This document shows positions 36,472 to 45,910 of a stretch of DNA of 64,000 nt, in pieces. This stretch comes from Rhizobium sp. 16-449-1b (lineage in GTDB: Bacteria > Pseudomonadota > Alphaproteobacteria > Rhizobiales > Rhizobiaceae): positions 558,001 through 622,000 of the forward strand of contig NZ_JAGHMH010000028.1 in the NCBI RefSeq assembly GCF_017741935.1. The letters are read 5' to 3'. Position numbers and translations under genes: made by a program. The first letter of the stretch is position 1, and every line of letters starts with the position of its first letter. Under the pieces are notes generated by a model. The model did not search any database. It was not told the origin of the DNA and saw only the letters and a list, made by a program, of their open reading frames with translations.

Positions 36472-37971
36472 TTGAACAGTCCTGAATTACCGCTATATCT
36501 TGGTTGCATGTTTTATCTCATATCGACCTATTGGCCGCATATCCTGTTTGTTATTTCGTTGCTCATGGGGGCTGCCGCGGCAATCCACGCGACCATGACG
36601 AAGGAAGAAGTGCGCGCCGCGATCGGCTGGGTCGGCGTGATCGTCCTATCCCCCATCGTCGGCGCCGTGCTTTACGCGATCGCCGGCATCAACCGCATAA
36701 GGCGAGCGTCCTTGAGCCTGCGCCGCGACGCGCTGATGCCGCAGGCCGATCTCGATGAACTGGAGACCTTCGACGCCGAAGCAGAGATCGTCATCAGCGG
36801 TTTCGGCCGTCGTTTCGCGGCTTTGCAGACGCTCGGCGACCGTGTGGCCCGCAGCCCGATCGCGACCGGCAATACGATCGACATGCTCGAGACCGGCGAT
36901 GATTGCTACGCCGCGATGAAGGCGTCGATTGACGATGCCGAGCGAAGCGTTCTTCTCGAAACCTATATCTTCGACCGCGACCCGATCGGCCTCAGGATCG
37001 CCGATGCGCTGATCGCGGCAACGAAGCGCGGCGTGCAGGTCCGCGTGCTGATCGACGCCGTCGGCGCCCGTTACTCGGTGCCGAGCATCCTCGGCTATCT
37101 GAAAGATGGCGGCGTCTCGGTTTCCGTGTTCAACGGCAACGTCATCATTGGCCTGCGCTTGCCCTATGCGAACCTGAGAACCCACAGGAAGATCGTGATC
37201 GTCGACGGCCGGGTGGCGCTGACCGGCGGCATGAACATCCGGGCGGGCTTCACGCGCGAGTTTGCCGGCGAAGACTTCGCGCGCGACACGCATTTCATGG
37301 TTACCGGACCCGTTGTCGCCGACCTGTTCGATATCGCGGCTGAAGACTGGCGTTTCACGACGGGCGAGGAGCTGACCGGCGACGAGTGGCGGATCGCAGC
37401 GCCTGAGCGGGAGCCGGGCGATCCCGTCTTCATGCGCGTGGTCGCTTCCGGACCGGACAGACGGGTGGAGACGAACCACAAGATGCTGATGGGGGCCTTT
37501 TCGGTCGCCCGCACGTCGATCAAGATCATGTCGCCCTACTTCCTGCCGGATCGCGAACTGATCAGCGCGCTGGCGACGGCGGCGCGCAGGGGCGTCGAGG
37601 TCGATATTGTCGTTCCTGCCGCCAATAATCTCGTTCTGGTCGACAGGGCAATGACCGCGCAATTCGACCAGATCGTCAGCAACTACTGCCGCATCTGGCG
37701 CGCCAGCGGCGCGTTCAGCCATTCGAAATTGCTTTCGATCGATGGCGTCTGGTCCTATGTCGGCTCGTCCAATCTCGATCCGCGCTCGCTGCGGCTGAAT
37801 TTCGAGATCGATCTCGAAGTGTTGAACGAGGGCTTCGCCAACGAGATCGAGGAGCATATCGACGAGGCGATCCGCTCCGCAGCGCCAGTTACGCTGCAAG
37901 GCTTGCGGTCCGCGCCGTTTCCGGTGCGCCTGCTGAACAAGGTCCTCTGGCTCGGCTCGCCCTATCTCTGA
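36472..37971 (+). CDS. cls: Cardiolipin synthase, phospholipase D family
   Basis: A 499-residue inner-membrane enzyme that condenses phosphatidylglycerol into cardiolipin. Two N-terminal helices (about 18-40 and 48-70) precede two PLD domains, each with an HKD motif: THRKIVIVDGRVALTGGMN and SHSKLLSIDGVWSYVGSSN. Both catalytic histidines are present. The start is uncertain: TTG at 36472 follows AAGGG, while ATG at 36508 would give the more usual length of about 487. Confidence 0.93.
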   Translation: MNSPELPLYLGCMFYLISTYWPHILFVISLLMGAAAAIHATMTKEEVRAAIGWVGVIVLSPIVGAVLYAIAGINRIRRASLSLRRDALMPQADLDELETFDAEAEIVISGFGRRFAALQTLGDRVARSPIATGNTIDMLETGDDCYAAMKASIDDAERSVLLETYIFDRDPIGLRIADALIAATKRGVQVRVLIDAVGARYSVPSILGYLKDGGVSVSVFNGNVIIGLRLPYANLRTHRKIVIVDGRVALTGGMNIRAGFTREFAGEDFARDTHFMVTGPVVADLFDIAAEDWRFTTGEELTGDEWRIAAPEREPGDPVFMRVVASGPDRRVETNHKMLMGAFSVARTSIKIMSPYFLPDRELISALATAARRGVEVDIVVPAANNLVLVDRAMTAQFDQIVSNYCRIWRASGAFSHSKLLSIDGVWSYVGSSNLDPRSLRLNFEIDLEVLNEGFANEIEEHIDEAIRSAAPVTLQGLRSAPFPVRLLNKVLWLGSPYL

Positions 37972-38045
37972 GCGATTTTTGCGTGCTTTAACATGGCAAC
38001 TTCAAACGGAGCGCCTATACTGAAGCCAGGGAACCCATTCGCTTC

Positions 38046-38888
38046 ATGGAGCACCGGAAAACAGCGATGCATGCCAGGAACAACAATCTGCCCGCAAGCA
38101 TTCTTGCTTCTATCCGAAACCACAGGAAGCGCGTCGAACTGGCTCATGCCAGTCCAATGTCACGCCCGGAAGGCACGCTGATTGCGTCCTACAATGTGCA
38201 TAAGTGCGTCGGCAACGACAGACGCTTCGACCCTGATCGCACCAGCCGCGTGATCCATGAAATCGACGCCGACGTCATCGCCCTTCAGGAGGCAGATACG
38301 CGCTTCGGCGAGCGAACGGGTATTCTCGACCTGCCGCGCCTGGAAAGAGAGAGCGGGTTGGTGCCGGTGCCGATCAGCGGCGTGAACAAGGCGCATGGCT
38401 GGCACGGCAACGTGGTGCTGTTCAAGAAGGGGCTCGTCCGAGGCGTTCACCAGATCAAGCTTCCGGGCTTGGAGCCACGCGGCGCGCTCGTCGCGGAGCT
38501 CGATCTCGAGCGAGGCGGCGCGCTGCGGATCATCGCCGCGCATTTCGGCCTTCTCAGGCATTCGAGAGCGCAGCAGGCGAAGGTGCTGCTCGAGTTGATG
38601 GCGGATAAGTCCGACATGCCGACCATCCTGCTCGGCGACTTGAACGAGTGGCGCCTGGGCGACCGCTCGTCGCTTCACTCGTTCCAGTCGATCTTCGGTC
38701 CGCAGCCGCTCGCCGTGCCGAGCTTCCCAGCGCGTTTGCCGGTGCTTGCGCTCGATCGCATCATGGCAAATCGCAAGGGCGTGCTGACCACGGTTGAGGC
38801 TCACGATACGCCATTGTCACGCGTCGCATCCGACCATCTGCCGATCAAGGCCTTCGTCAATCTGCAGGAAGACGCCAAGTCCGCCTGA
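38046..38888 (+). CDS. Endonuclease/exonuclease/phosphatase (EEP) family protein
   Basis: A 280-residue protein of the EEP fold. Motifs in order are ASYNVHKCVG, ALQEADTRFG (metal Glu), LLGDLNEW (Asp/Asn) and ASDHLPI (catalytic His). Substrates of the family include DNA and phospholipid or inositol phosphodiesters. The gene follows the cardiolipin synthase by 74 bases in the same direction, so a phospholipid-related role is conceivable. No signal peptide is evident. An ATG at 38067 is an alternative start. Confidence 0.82.
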   Translation: MEHRKTAMHARNNNLPASILASIRNHRKRVELAHASPMSRPEGTLIASYNVHKCVGNDRRFDPDRTSRVIHEIDADVIALQEADTRFGERTGILDLPRLERESGLVPVPISGVNKAHGWHGNVVLFKKGLVRGVHQIKLPGLEPRGALVAELDLERGGALRIIAAHFGLLRHSRAQQAKVLLELMADKSDMPTILLGDLNEWRLGDRSSLHSFQSIFGPQPLAVPSFPARLPVLALDRIMANRKGVLTTVEAHDTPLSRVASDHLPIKAFVNLQEDAKSA

Positions 38889-39008
38889 TACGGGCGGCGC
38901 TGCAACCGCGCCCGGTTTACCATAGGCGTCTCGCGCACCTTGACACAGCCTTCAGTCGTGAGAGGGTCTGCGCGGATCGGCACAGGGCCGGCACGGAGAG
39001 GTCTGGAA

Positions 39009-40058
39009 ATGCGAAGCGCACGCCATCATGGAGATGCGGTCAGGCGGTCGATTGTGACGGCGCGGCGCGCCATCGCAGCCGTCTCTCTGCTTTCGCTCTG
39101 TCTTGCGGCTCCCTCGCTCGCTGCAGACGAAGCCGTGCAGACGGAGGCGTCGCGAGCACAGGTCGCGAAGCTTCTGGACAAGATGGGCGAGCATTATGCG
39201 AAGGCGAGCACGCTCTCCGAACGCCGCGACGCCTTCGAGCAGTTGATGCAAAAGACGCCGGGCCCATCACGGGTGCAGATCAAGGAGGTGGACGCCGGTG
39301 GCGTGGATGCCGAGATGATATGGCCGGCGCGGCTTCACTATTCGATCGGCAAGCGCGCCATCCTCTATGTTCATGGCGGCGGCTTCTACAGCGGTTCGCT
39401 CGACACGCATCGCGCATCGGCCGCGTCCTTTGCAAAAGCGGCATCGGCGGATGTGCTGCTGATCGATTATCGCCTAGCGCCGGAATATCCCTATCCCTCC
39501 CAGATCGACGATACGTTGACCGCTTACCTCTGGCTGCTCGATTCCGGATATGAGAGCGGCAATATTGTCCTGCTCGGCGATTCCGTCGGCGGAAACCTTG
39601 CGATCGAAGCGGTGCTGCGGCAGATCAAGCTCCAAGGGCCGCCGCCCGCGGCTGTGATCACCATCAGCGCGGTGACCGACCTTGCGGCAACCGGTGCATC
39701 GATCAAGACCAACGCCGTAAACGATCCATTCGGCAATGCATTGCAGATCGAGGCGGCACGCAAGGCCTATCTCGGAGATCGCTCGCCAACGGACCCGCGC
39801 GTATCGCCGCTCTATGCCGACATGAGGGGCTTTCCGCCGCTCTTGATGCAGGTCGGCTCCAGGGAGATCTCGCTCGATGACACCTTGCGTCTCGCCGACA
39901 AGGCCAAGCAGGCCGGTGTCGACGTGACGACGGAGGTGCTGCCGGGAATGATCCACCAATGGCAGCTGTTCCCGTTCTGGCTCGACGATGCCCGCAAGTC
40001 CAACCAGCGTGCCGCCGAATTCGCGCTTGAGCATTTCGCCGACAAGCCGCGTCAGTAG
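39009..40058 (+). CDS. Secreted alpha/beta hydrolase, HSL-type esterase
   Basis: A 349-residue hormone-sensitive-lipase-type esterase with an N-terminal signal peptide (hydrophobic 20-35, likely cleavage after APSLA). The oxyanion motif HGGG (122-125), nucleophile elbow GDSVGG (Ser192) and C-terminal His in GMIHQW are all present. The ATG at 39009 is chosen because GGAGAG lies 8 bases upstream; a TTG at 38940 would put a non-signal extension in front. The natural substrate is unknown. Confidence 0.88.
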   Translation: MRSARHHGDAVRRSIVTARRAIAAVSLLSLCLAAPSLAADEAVQTEASRAQVAKLLDKMGEHYAKASTLSERRDAFEQLMQKTPGPSRVQIKEVDAGGVDAEMIWPARLHYSIGKRAILYVHGGGFYSGSLDTHRASAASFAKAASADVLLIDYRLAPEYPYPSQIDDTLTAYLWLLDSGYESGNIVLLGDSVGGNLAIEAVLRQIKLQGPPPAAVITISAVTDLAATGASIKTNAVNDPFGNALQIEAARKAYLGDRSPTDPRVSPLYADMRGFPPLLMQVGSREISLDDTLRLADKAKQAGVDVTTEVLPGMIHQWQLFPFWLDDARKSNQRAAEFALEHFADKPRQ

Positions 40059-40080
40059 CGGTCGTTTCGACAGTCGTCGC

Positions 40081-41532
40081 CTACAGAGCCGCCGCCGAAG
40101 CCTTGCGGCTTGCGTGATGCGCCCGCTTCTGTTCGTACATCGCCAGATCGGCGCGCCGGACCATCGCCTCCATCGTTTCACCCTCTTCGCTGGTGGCAAG
40201 GCCGACCGATATGTCGAGGGGTGCATTCGAATAGAACTGGTTGTTGATCTTCAACAGCTCCTGAATGGTCTCGAGCATCGCCTGGGCCGCCTGCCGGTCG
40301 GCGCCGGGCATGAGAACCGCGAACTCGTCACCGCCGACGCGGGCAGCGTGGTTCGGCATAGAAACAGCGCCGTTCAGCACTTCGCCGAGGCGGCGCAGCA
40401 GCGCGTCGCCCGCGTCGTGGCCGAGTTGGTCATTGGCGATCTTCAGCCCGTCGAGGTCGATGATCAAGGCAGATACCGGCCGCAGCGATTTGCGCTGCAA
40501 GCGGTTGAGCTCATCCATGTAGAAGGCGCGATTATGCAGTTTCGTCAGCACGTCGTGCTTGCCGAGATATTCGAGATAGGCTTCGGCCTTCTTGCGTGCG
40601 GTGATGTCGGTCAGGGCGACCTGAACGCGTGACCAGTCCTTCTCATGGCCCGGGAACACGGAGAACTGCAGCAGCACGTGCCGCTCGGAACCATCCAGCG
40701 CGTAATTAATGACTTCGCGTTGATGAAACAGACTACCGTTCCAGAGCTCGATCAGCTGCTCGCGAAAGGTCTTCTCCATGTCATCACGGAAGATACTCGC
40801 AATGCCATGGAGGAGGGTGGTGCGATCCGGCGCGCCAAAGAGATCGAGCGTTGCCTTGTTGACCTCGATCACGCTGATCTCGCTCATGCATTGCACGACG
40901 AATTCCGGGTGAACATCTGTAAACACACGAAAATCCACGATGCCGCGGTGGCGAACGTTTTCAAGCAACGCTTTAACGCGGCTGAAATCCTCGATCCAGA
41001 GCGACACGGGAGAGTGTTCGAAAATACCCTCGGCATAGAGGCGATTTTCCTGTTCGGCACGCCGCGCGGTCTCGCGTGCTGTCACGTCGTCGGTAGTGAT
41101 CAGCACCCGCCCGAGGGTCTTTTCATAGCCCGGCAGGACCGAGCCGCGCAGCTGGATATCGAGACGTCGGCCCGAAAGTGCGTAGTTGACGGCGCTGCCG
41201 TCGAACTCGAGGCATCCGTCCCAAAGGGCAGCGAGTTCGTTGACATGGCTCTCCAGCATCTCGTCCCGGAATATGGATGAGAGATTGGCGGTCAGGTGAT
41301 CCTGGCTTTCAGCCCCGAAGAGGTCGAGCGTCTTCTGGTTGACCCGCAATATCCGGATGCGCTGCGAACAGGCCGCCACGCGGCTCACATCCTCTTTCAG
41401 AAAGCTCCTGAAGTCGGTGACCCCTTCCTGCCGCCAGACATCAAACTGCGCCGCAACGCCGCTGAAATCCTCAATCCACATGGCGATCGGCGCCAGATCA
41501 AAAATGTCGAGGTCGGAAGCAATGCTTGTCAT
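40081..41532 (-). CDS. GGDEF protein with tandem duplicated PAS modules
   Basis: A 483-residue predicted diguanylate cyclase. Two PAS-like modules repeat with an exact 160-residue offset: APIAMWIEDFSGV (14) and SPVSLWIEDFSRV (174), NQKTLDLFGA (65) and NKATLDLFGA (225), then SSIFRDEM (85) and ASIFRDDM (245). The C-terminal GGDEF domain is intact (Gly400-Phe404), with no upstream RxxD inhibitory site and no EAL domain. No membrane segment is seen, so it is a cytosolic sensor. It is convergent with the esterase gene. Confidence 0.92.
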   Translation of the reverse strand: MTSIASDLDIFDLAPIAMWIEDFSGVAAQFDVWRQEGVTDFRSFLKEDVSRVAACSQRIRILRVNQKTLDLFGAESQDHLTANLSSIFRDEMLESHVNELAALWDGCLEFDGSAVNYALSGRRLDIQLRGSVLPGYEKTLGRVLITTDDVTARETARRAEQENRLYAEGIFEHSPVSLWIEDFSRVKALLENVRHRGIVDFRVFTDVHPEFVVQCMSEISVIEVNKATLDLFGAPDRTTLLHGIASIFRDDMEKTFREQLIELWNGSLFHQREVINYALDGSERHVLLQFSVFPGHEKDWSRVQVALTDITARKKAEAYLEYLGKHDVLTKLHNRAFYMDELNRLQRKSLRPVSALIIDLDGLKIANDQLGHDAGDALLRRLGEVLNGAVSMPNHAARVGGDEFAVLMPGADRQAAQAMLETIQELLKINNQFYSNAPLDISVGLATSEEGETMEAMVRRADLAMYEQKRAHHASRKASAAAL

Positions 41533-41711
41533 GGCGGCGGTCTTTCGATGCGATCAGTTTTCAAACCATCGCAGCGCGGCGATAGCCCACTTATCCTTAG
41601 TGCTCAATTCTAAAGCCGAGCTTGACGAGAATACGGATAATGCAGGGGCAGAGCGCATTTTCACGTGGGGCCGCCGTCAGGCGCGCGGCGCGCGCGTGGG
41701 GTCCGAAACAA

Positions 41712-41736
41712 AAAGAACGGCGACGTGCCGTTCTTT
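41712..41736 (-). terminator. Rho-independent terminator of the sulfate uptake operon
   Basis: Perfect 10-base arms AAAGAACGGC/GCCGTTCTTT with a 5-base loop. Read on the minus strand, the hairpin runs into TTTTTGTTTC, the expected U-tract. It lies 30 bases beyond the cysA stop. Confidence 0.85.
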
Positions 41737-41765
41737 CGGTATCGCTTCGCTCTCTTCCACCAGCC

Positions 41766-42806
41766 TCAGGCAGACCTGAAGAGCTTCCAGCGGGTCGGGC
41801 GAAACGCGATGCCGCCTTGGTCAAGGCCGCCTGCCGCTGCTGGTGGCAGTTCAAGCTCGATCGGCGGATGGCCTTGCCCGATGTCGATCTCCACGTGACG
41901 CGTGCCGGCAACGCGACGGCTGCTGGTGACGACACCGGCGATGCCTTCGGCGCCATTGCGAATTTCGATGTCGTGCGGGCGGAAGTAGAGGCTCGCCTCG
42001 CCGTCAGCCTCGCCCTCGGCGCGGATGCCGAGCGAGCGCCCGTCGAACCAGATCTCGCCGTTGGAAATCTTGACCTTCAGACAGTTCGATTGGCCGACGA
42101 AGCCGAAGACGAAGGGCGAATTCGGGTGATCGTAGACATCATCGGGCGTGCCGACCTGCTCGATCGCGCCCTGGCTCATCACCACGACCCGGTCGGCGAG
42201 TTCCATGGCCTCGTCCTGATCGTGGGTGACGAAGATGGTTGTGTGCCCCGTCCGGTCGTGAATCTCGCGCAGCCACTTGCGCAGATCCTTGCGAACCTGC
42301 GCGTCGAGCGCGCCGAAAGGCTCGTCGAGCAGAAGCACGTTCGGCTCGACCGCCATGGCGCGGGCCAGCGCCACGCGCTGCCGCTGGCCGCCGGAGAGCT
42401 GCGCGGGATAGCGCTTTTCGAGGCCGGGGAGCTGGACGAGATCAAGCAATTCCAGCGCTCTGCGGCGTATTTCGTCCTTCGGAGGACGGCGCGAGGAATG
42501 GCGGACCTTGAGCCCGAAGGCGACATTGTCGAGCACCGTCATGTGGCGAAACAGTGCGTAGTGCTGGAACACGAAGCCGATATTGCGCTCCTGCACGCTC
42601 TTGCGAGACGCGTCTTCGTCGCCGAAGTAGATCAGTCCCTCTGTCGGGCTTTCGAGCCCAGCGATCAGGCGCAAGAGCGTCGTCTTGCCGGAGCCGGACG
42701 GACCAAGCAGCGCGATCAACTCGCCGGAGCGGATATCGAGCGACACGTCATGCAGAGCCGGAAATCGATCGAATTCCTTGCGTAGGTTTTGAACACGAAC
42801 TTCCAT
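41766..42806 (-). CDS. cysA: Sulfate/thiosulfate ABC transporter ATPase
   Basis: ATPase of the sulfate importer, 346 residues. Motifs are intact: GPSGSGKTTLLRLIAG, Q-loop FVFQHYALFRHM, LSGGQRQRVALARAM, LLLDEPFGALD and the H-loop FVTHD. A C-terminal TOBE-like regulatory part (about 240-345) follows. It is the last gene of sbp-cysT-cysW-cysA, 9 bases after cysW, and is followed by a strong terminator. Confidence 0.95.
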   Translation of the reverse strand: MEVRVQNLRKEFDRFPALHDVSLDIRSGELIALLGPSGSGKTTLLRLIAGLESPTEGLIYFGDEDASRKSVQERNIGFVFQHYALFRHMTVLDNVAFGLKVRHSSRRPPKDEIRRRALELLDLVQLPGLEKRYPAQLSGGQRQRVALARAMAVEPNVLLLDEPFGALDAQVRKDLRKWLREIHDRTGHTTIFVTHDQDEAMELADRVVVMSQGAIEQVGTPDDVYDHPNSPFVFGFVGQSNCLKVKISNGEIWFDGRSLGIRAEGEADGEASLYFRPHDIEIRNGAEGIAGVVTSSRRVAGTRHVEIDIGQGHPPIELELPPAAAGGLDQGGIAFRPTRWKLFRSA

Positions 42807-42815
42807 TCTAATTCC

Positions 42816-43691
42816 TCAGTGCCGCCGGCTCGCGGCGATTTCGTCGCTGTATCGCATTTCCAGCAAGGTCTTCAAAACAAGGGTGACGAGCGCGAGCAGC
42901 GCCAGCAGGGTGGCAACGGCGAAAGCCCCGGTGAAATTATACTCGTTGTAGAGGATTTCCACTTGCAGCGGCATGGTGTTGGTCTGGCCGCGGATGTGGC
43001 CGGAAACGACCGAGACGGCGCCGAACTCGCCCATGGCACGGGCGTTGCAGAGAAGCACGCCGTAGAGCAGCCCCCATTTGATGTTCGGCAAGGTCACGTG
43101 CCAGAAGGTCTGCCAGCCGCTGGCGCCAAGCGAGATCGCAGCCTCTTCATCGCCGGTCCCCTGTTCCTGCATGAGCGGGATAAGCTCGCGGGCGACGAAG
43201 GGGAAGGTGACGAACATGGTTGCCAGGATCAAGCCCGGAACCGCGAAGAGAATCTTGATGCTGTGGGCGCTCAGCCATTGCCCGAGATAGGTGTTGGCGC
43301 CGAGCAGCAGCACGAAGACCAGACCCGATATGACCGGCGAGACCGAGAAGGGCAGGTCGATCAGCGTTGTCAGGAAGGCCTTGCCCTTGAACTCGAACTT
43401 GGCGATTGCCCAGGCGGCAGCCACGCCGAAGACGACGTTCAATGGCACGCTGATACCCGCGACGATCAGGGTGAGCCGGATCGCCGAGAAGGTCTCCGCA
43501 TCCTGCAAGGCCGTGAAGAAGGCCGTCGGGCCCTTTCGGAACGCTTCGACGAACACGGCTGCCAGCGGCAGGATCAGGATCAGTGTCAGGAACACCAGCG
43601 AGGCGACGATCAGCGTCCATCGCGCCCACCGATGCTCGGTGACGACGGAGCGCACTTTCGTGGCGGGCGAAGCGTGGGTCTCATGCGCCAT
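42816..43691 (-). CDS. cysW: Sulfate ABC transporter permease CysW
   Basis: Inner-membrane permease, 291 residues with six helices and the CysW-type ATPase-contact region ISLGASGWQTFWHVTLPNIKWGLLYG. LCNARAMGEFGAVSVVSGHIRGQTNT is diagnostic of sulfate permeases. The second of two in-frame ATGs (43691) is preferred because GGAGGT lies 6 bases before it; the first is immediately next to that site. The start overlaps cysT by 11 bases. Confidence 0.95.
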   Translation of the reverse strand: MAHETHASPATKVRSVVTEHRWARWTLIVASLVFLTLILILPLAAVFVEAFRKGPTAFFTALQDAETFSAIRLTLIVAGISVPLNVVFGVAAAWAIAKFEFKGKAFLTTLIDLPFSVSPVISGLVFVLLLGANTYLGQWLSAHSIKILFAVPGLILATMFVTFPFVARELIPLMQEQGTGDEEAAISLGASGWQTFWHVTLPNIKWGLLYGVLLCNARAMGEFGAVSVVSGHIRGQTNTMPLQVEILYNEYNFTGAFAVATLLALLALVTLVLKTLLEMRYSDEIAASRRH

Positions 43692-44538
43692 TGCCATACC
43701 TCCGTCTGCTCCAGCTCTGGATGAGGTTGATCACGAGAAGCATGGCGAAGGACAGCACCAGCATCACGGCGGCGATGCCGGTGGCGGCCGCGTAGTTATA
43801 CTCTTCGAGCTTGATGACGATCAGCAGCGGGGCGATCTCCGATTTGAACGGCAGGTTGCCGGCGATGAAGATGACCGATCCGTACTCGCCGACACCGCGC
43901 GCGAAAGCCAGCGCGAAGCCCGTGAGAACCGCAGGCGCCAGACCAGGCAACAGAACGCGTGTGATCGTCTGCAGACGGTTTGCGCCGAGCGTGGCGGCGG
44001 CCTCTTCGACCTCCTTGTCGATCTCCTCCATCACAGGCTGCACCGTGCGCACGACAAAGGGCAGGCCGACGAAGACCAGCGCCACGACGATGCCAACGGG
44101 TGTGAAGGCGATCTTGATGCCGAGCGGCGTCAAGAACTGGCCAAGCCAGCCGTTGGGCGCATAAAGCGTCGCAAGCGCAATGCCGGCGACCGCGGTCGGC
44201 AGCGCGAAGGGCAGGTCGACCATGGCGTCGATGATGCGTTTGCCTGGAAAGCGGTAACGCACCAGGACCCAGGCAAGCACGATGCCGAAGACGACGTTGA
44301 CGCAGGCGGCAGCGAATGCGGTGCCGAAACTGATCCGCAGCGCGTTCACCGTGCGGGCATCAATCGCGATCGACCAGAATTTCTCCCAGCCGAGTTCGCT
44401 CGAACGCCATGCGAGGCCCGAGAGGGGGATGAGGATAAGAAGGGTGAGCCAGATCAAGGTAAAGCCGAGTGCCATTCCAAATCCTGGAATGACACTCGGC
44501 CGCCTGAACCGCCACCGCGTGGGGCTATGTGCTCTCAT
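43681..44538 (-). CDS. cysT: Sulfate ABC transporter permease CysT
   Basis: Partner permease (also called CysU), 285 residues and six helices. It carries the contact motif AATLGANRLQTITRVLLPGLAPAVLTG and the conserved FARGVGEYGSVIFIAGN. It begins 8 bases after the sulfate-binding protein gene and overlaps cysW, so the operon is compact. Confidence 0.95.
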   Translation of the reverse strand: MRAHSPTRWRFRRPSVIPGFGMALGFTLIWLTLLILIPLSGLAWRSSELGWEKFWSIAIDARTVNALRISFGTAFAAACVNVVFGIVLAWVLVRYRFPGKRIIDAMVDLPFALPTAVAGIALATLYAPNGWLGQFLTPLGIKIAFTPVGIVVALVFVGLPFVVRTVQPVMEEIDKEVEEAAATLGANRLQTITRVLLPGLAPAVLTGFALAFARGVGEYGSVIFIAGNLPFKSEIAPLLIVIKLEEYNYAAATGIAAVMLVLSFAMLLVINLIQSWSRRRYGNGA

Positions 44539-44546
44539 GCGATGTA

Positions 44547-45572
44547 TTATTGTGCCGGCTTGTAGATTTGGTCAAACACGCCGCCATCTCCGAAGAATTT
44601 CGGCTGCGCTTCCTTCCAGCCACCGAAATCGTCGATGGTTGCAAGCGTCAGCTTCGGGAAGCGGGCGATATCGGCAGGGTCGGCTGCTTCAGGCTTGATC
44701 GGGCGGTAATAGTGCTTGGCCGCGATCTTCTGGCCCTCGTCCGAATAGAGGTAGTTCAGATAGGCCTCGGCGACCTTGCGCGTGCCCTTCTTGTCGACAT
44801 TGCCGTCGACCACGGCGACCGGCGGGTCCGCACGGATCGAGAAGCTCGGCGTTACGATCTCGAACTGATCGGGGCCGAGTTCTTCGAGCGAGAGGTAGGC
44901 TTCGTTTTCCCAGGCAAGGAGGACGTCACCCAGGCCGCGCTGAACGAAGGTGGTGGTGGCGCCGCGTGCGCCGGTGTCGAGAACTGGAACATGCTGAAGA
45001 AGGCTCGTCACATAGGCCTGCGCCTTCGCCTCATCGCCGCCGTTTGCCTGCTTGGCCCAAGCCCAGGCAGCCAGGAAGTTCCAGCGTGCGCCGCCCGATG
45101 TCTTCGGGTTCGGCGTGATCACCTGGACGTCGTCCTTCACGAGATCGGCCCAGTCCTTGATGCCCTTCGGATTGCCCTTGCGCACCAGGAACACGATGGT
45201 GGAGGTGTAAGGTGTCGAGTTGTTGGGAAGCTTGCTCTTCCAGTCGGGCGGGATCTTGCCGGTTTTTGCAGCGATCGCGTCGATGTCGCCTTCGAGAGCG
45301 AGCGTCACGACATCGGCATCGAGGCCATCAATGACCGAGCGCGCTTGTGCGCCGGAGCCGCCATGCGAAGCCTGGATCGCCACCGTCTCGCCGGTGTCCT
45401 TCTGCCACTTCTGTGCGAAGGCGGCGTTGAAATCCTTATAGAGTTCCCGTGTCGGATCGTAGGATACGTTGAGAAGCGTCTGGTCGGCAAAAGCTGGTGC
45501 GACAGTGCCGATGGCGAAACTGCCGGCCAAAACCGCGGCCGCGAGAAGCCGGGCAATCCGTTGTGCGTGCAT
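44547..45572 (-). CDS. sbp: Periplasmic sulfate-binding protein
   Basis: A 341-residue periplasmic receptor for sulfate. A signal peptide (MHAQRIARLLAAAVLAGS..., cleavage after AFA) is followed by LLNVSYDPTRELYKDFNAAF, SHGGSGAQARSVIDGL and ITPNPKTSGGARWNFLAAW, all diagnostic of Sbp/CysP. The ATG at 45572 has a textbook AGGAGG 5 bases upstream. It is first in the operon, so the sulfate-control promoter should lie just upstream in 45573-45910. Confidence 0.95.
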   Translation of the reverse strand: MHAQRIARLLAAAVLAGSFAIGTVAPAFADQTLLNVSYDPTRELYKDFNAAFAQKWQKDTGETVAIQASHGGSGAQARSVIDGLDADVVTLALEGDIDAIAAKTGKIPPDWKSKLPNNSTPYTSTIVFLVRKGNPKGIKDWADLVKDDVQVITPNPKTSGGARWNFLAAWAWAKQANGGDEAKAQAYVTSLLQHVPVLDTGARGATTTFVQRGLGDVLLAWENEAYLSLEELGPDQFEIVTPSFSIRADPPVAVVDGNVDKKGTRKVAEAYLNYLYSDEGQKIAAKHYYRPIKPEAADPADIARFPKLTLATIDDFGGWKEAQPKFFGDGGVFDQIYKPAQ

Positions 45573-45910
45573 GGGAACCTCCTTCGTTTGTGATCCAAAC
45601 TCTACCAAGTTGGTCGTATAATGAAACGAAGATTGTTTCTGTTCCATGCGGCGGTTTCGGAATGACGTGCCATTTCGTCAGCCGATTTGAAATGAATGTG
45701 CTGCTGAGCCTGCGCCGCAGGTGGCTGCGATTTGACTCGCGCCACCCACGAATGGACAAGCGCTCAGGGCGATCTGCGAGCGGACGCGGGCATTCCATCG
45801 CTTCATGAGCAAAAGCCTTGGCGATGGAATTGAAATCCGTCTTGTTCGGCGATTATAGTCCGCCGACGCCGCGCTCGACTCGCGCGGGGAGGCAAGGGAA
45901 GGAACCGCAA
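45573..45910. promoter_or_regulatory. Divergent intergenic region, sbp / xylitol-type dehydrogenase
   Basis: A 338-base gap. Near sbp there is a short palindrome ACCAAGTTGGT (about 45602-45613) just before TATAATG-like sequence, a possible regulator site. Nearer the dehydrogenase there is a perfect 10-base inverted repeat ATTCCATCGC/GCGATGGAAT (45792-45801 and 45821-45830), about 80 bases upstream of its start. No gene is convincing here. Confidence 0.45.

Noticed and set aside
41681..41700. GCGCGCGG low-complexity run near the cysA terminator
   Set aside because: Short GC-rich run with no larger repeat structure; it probably has no separate meaning.
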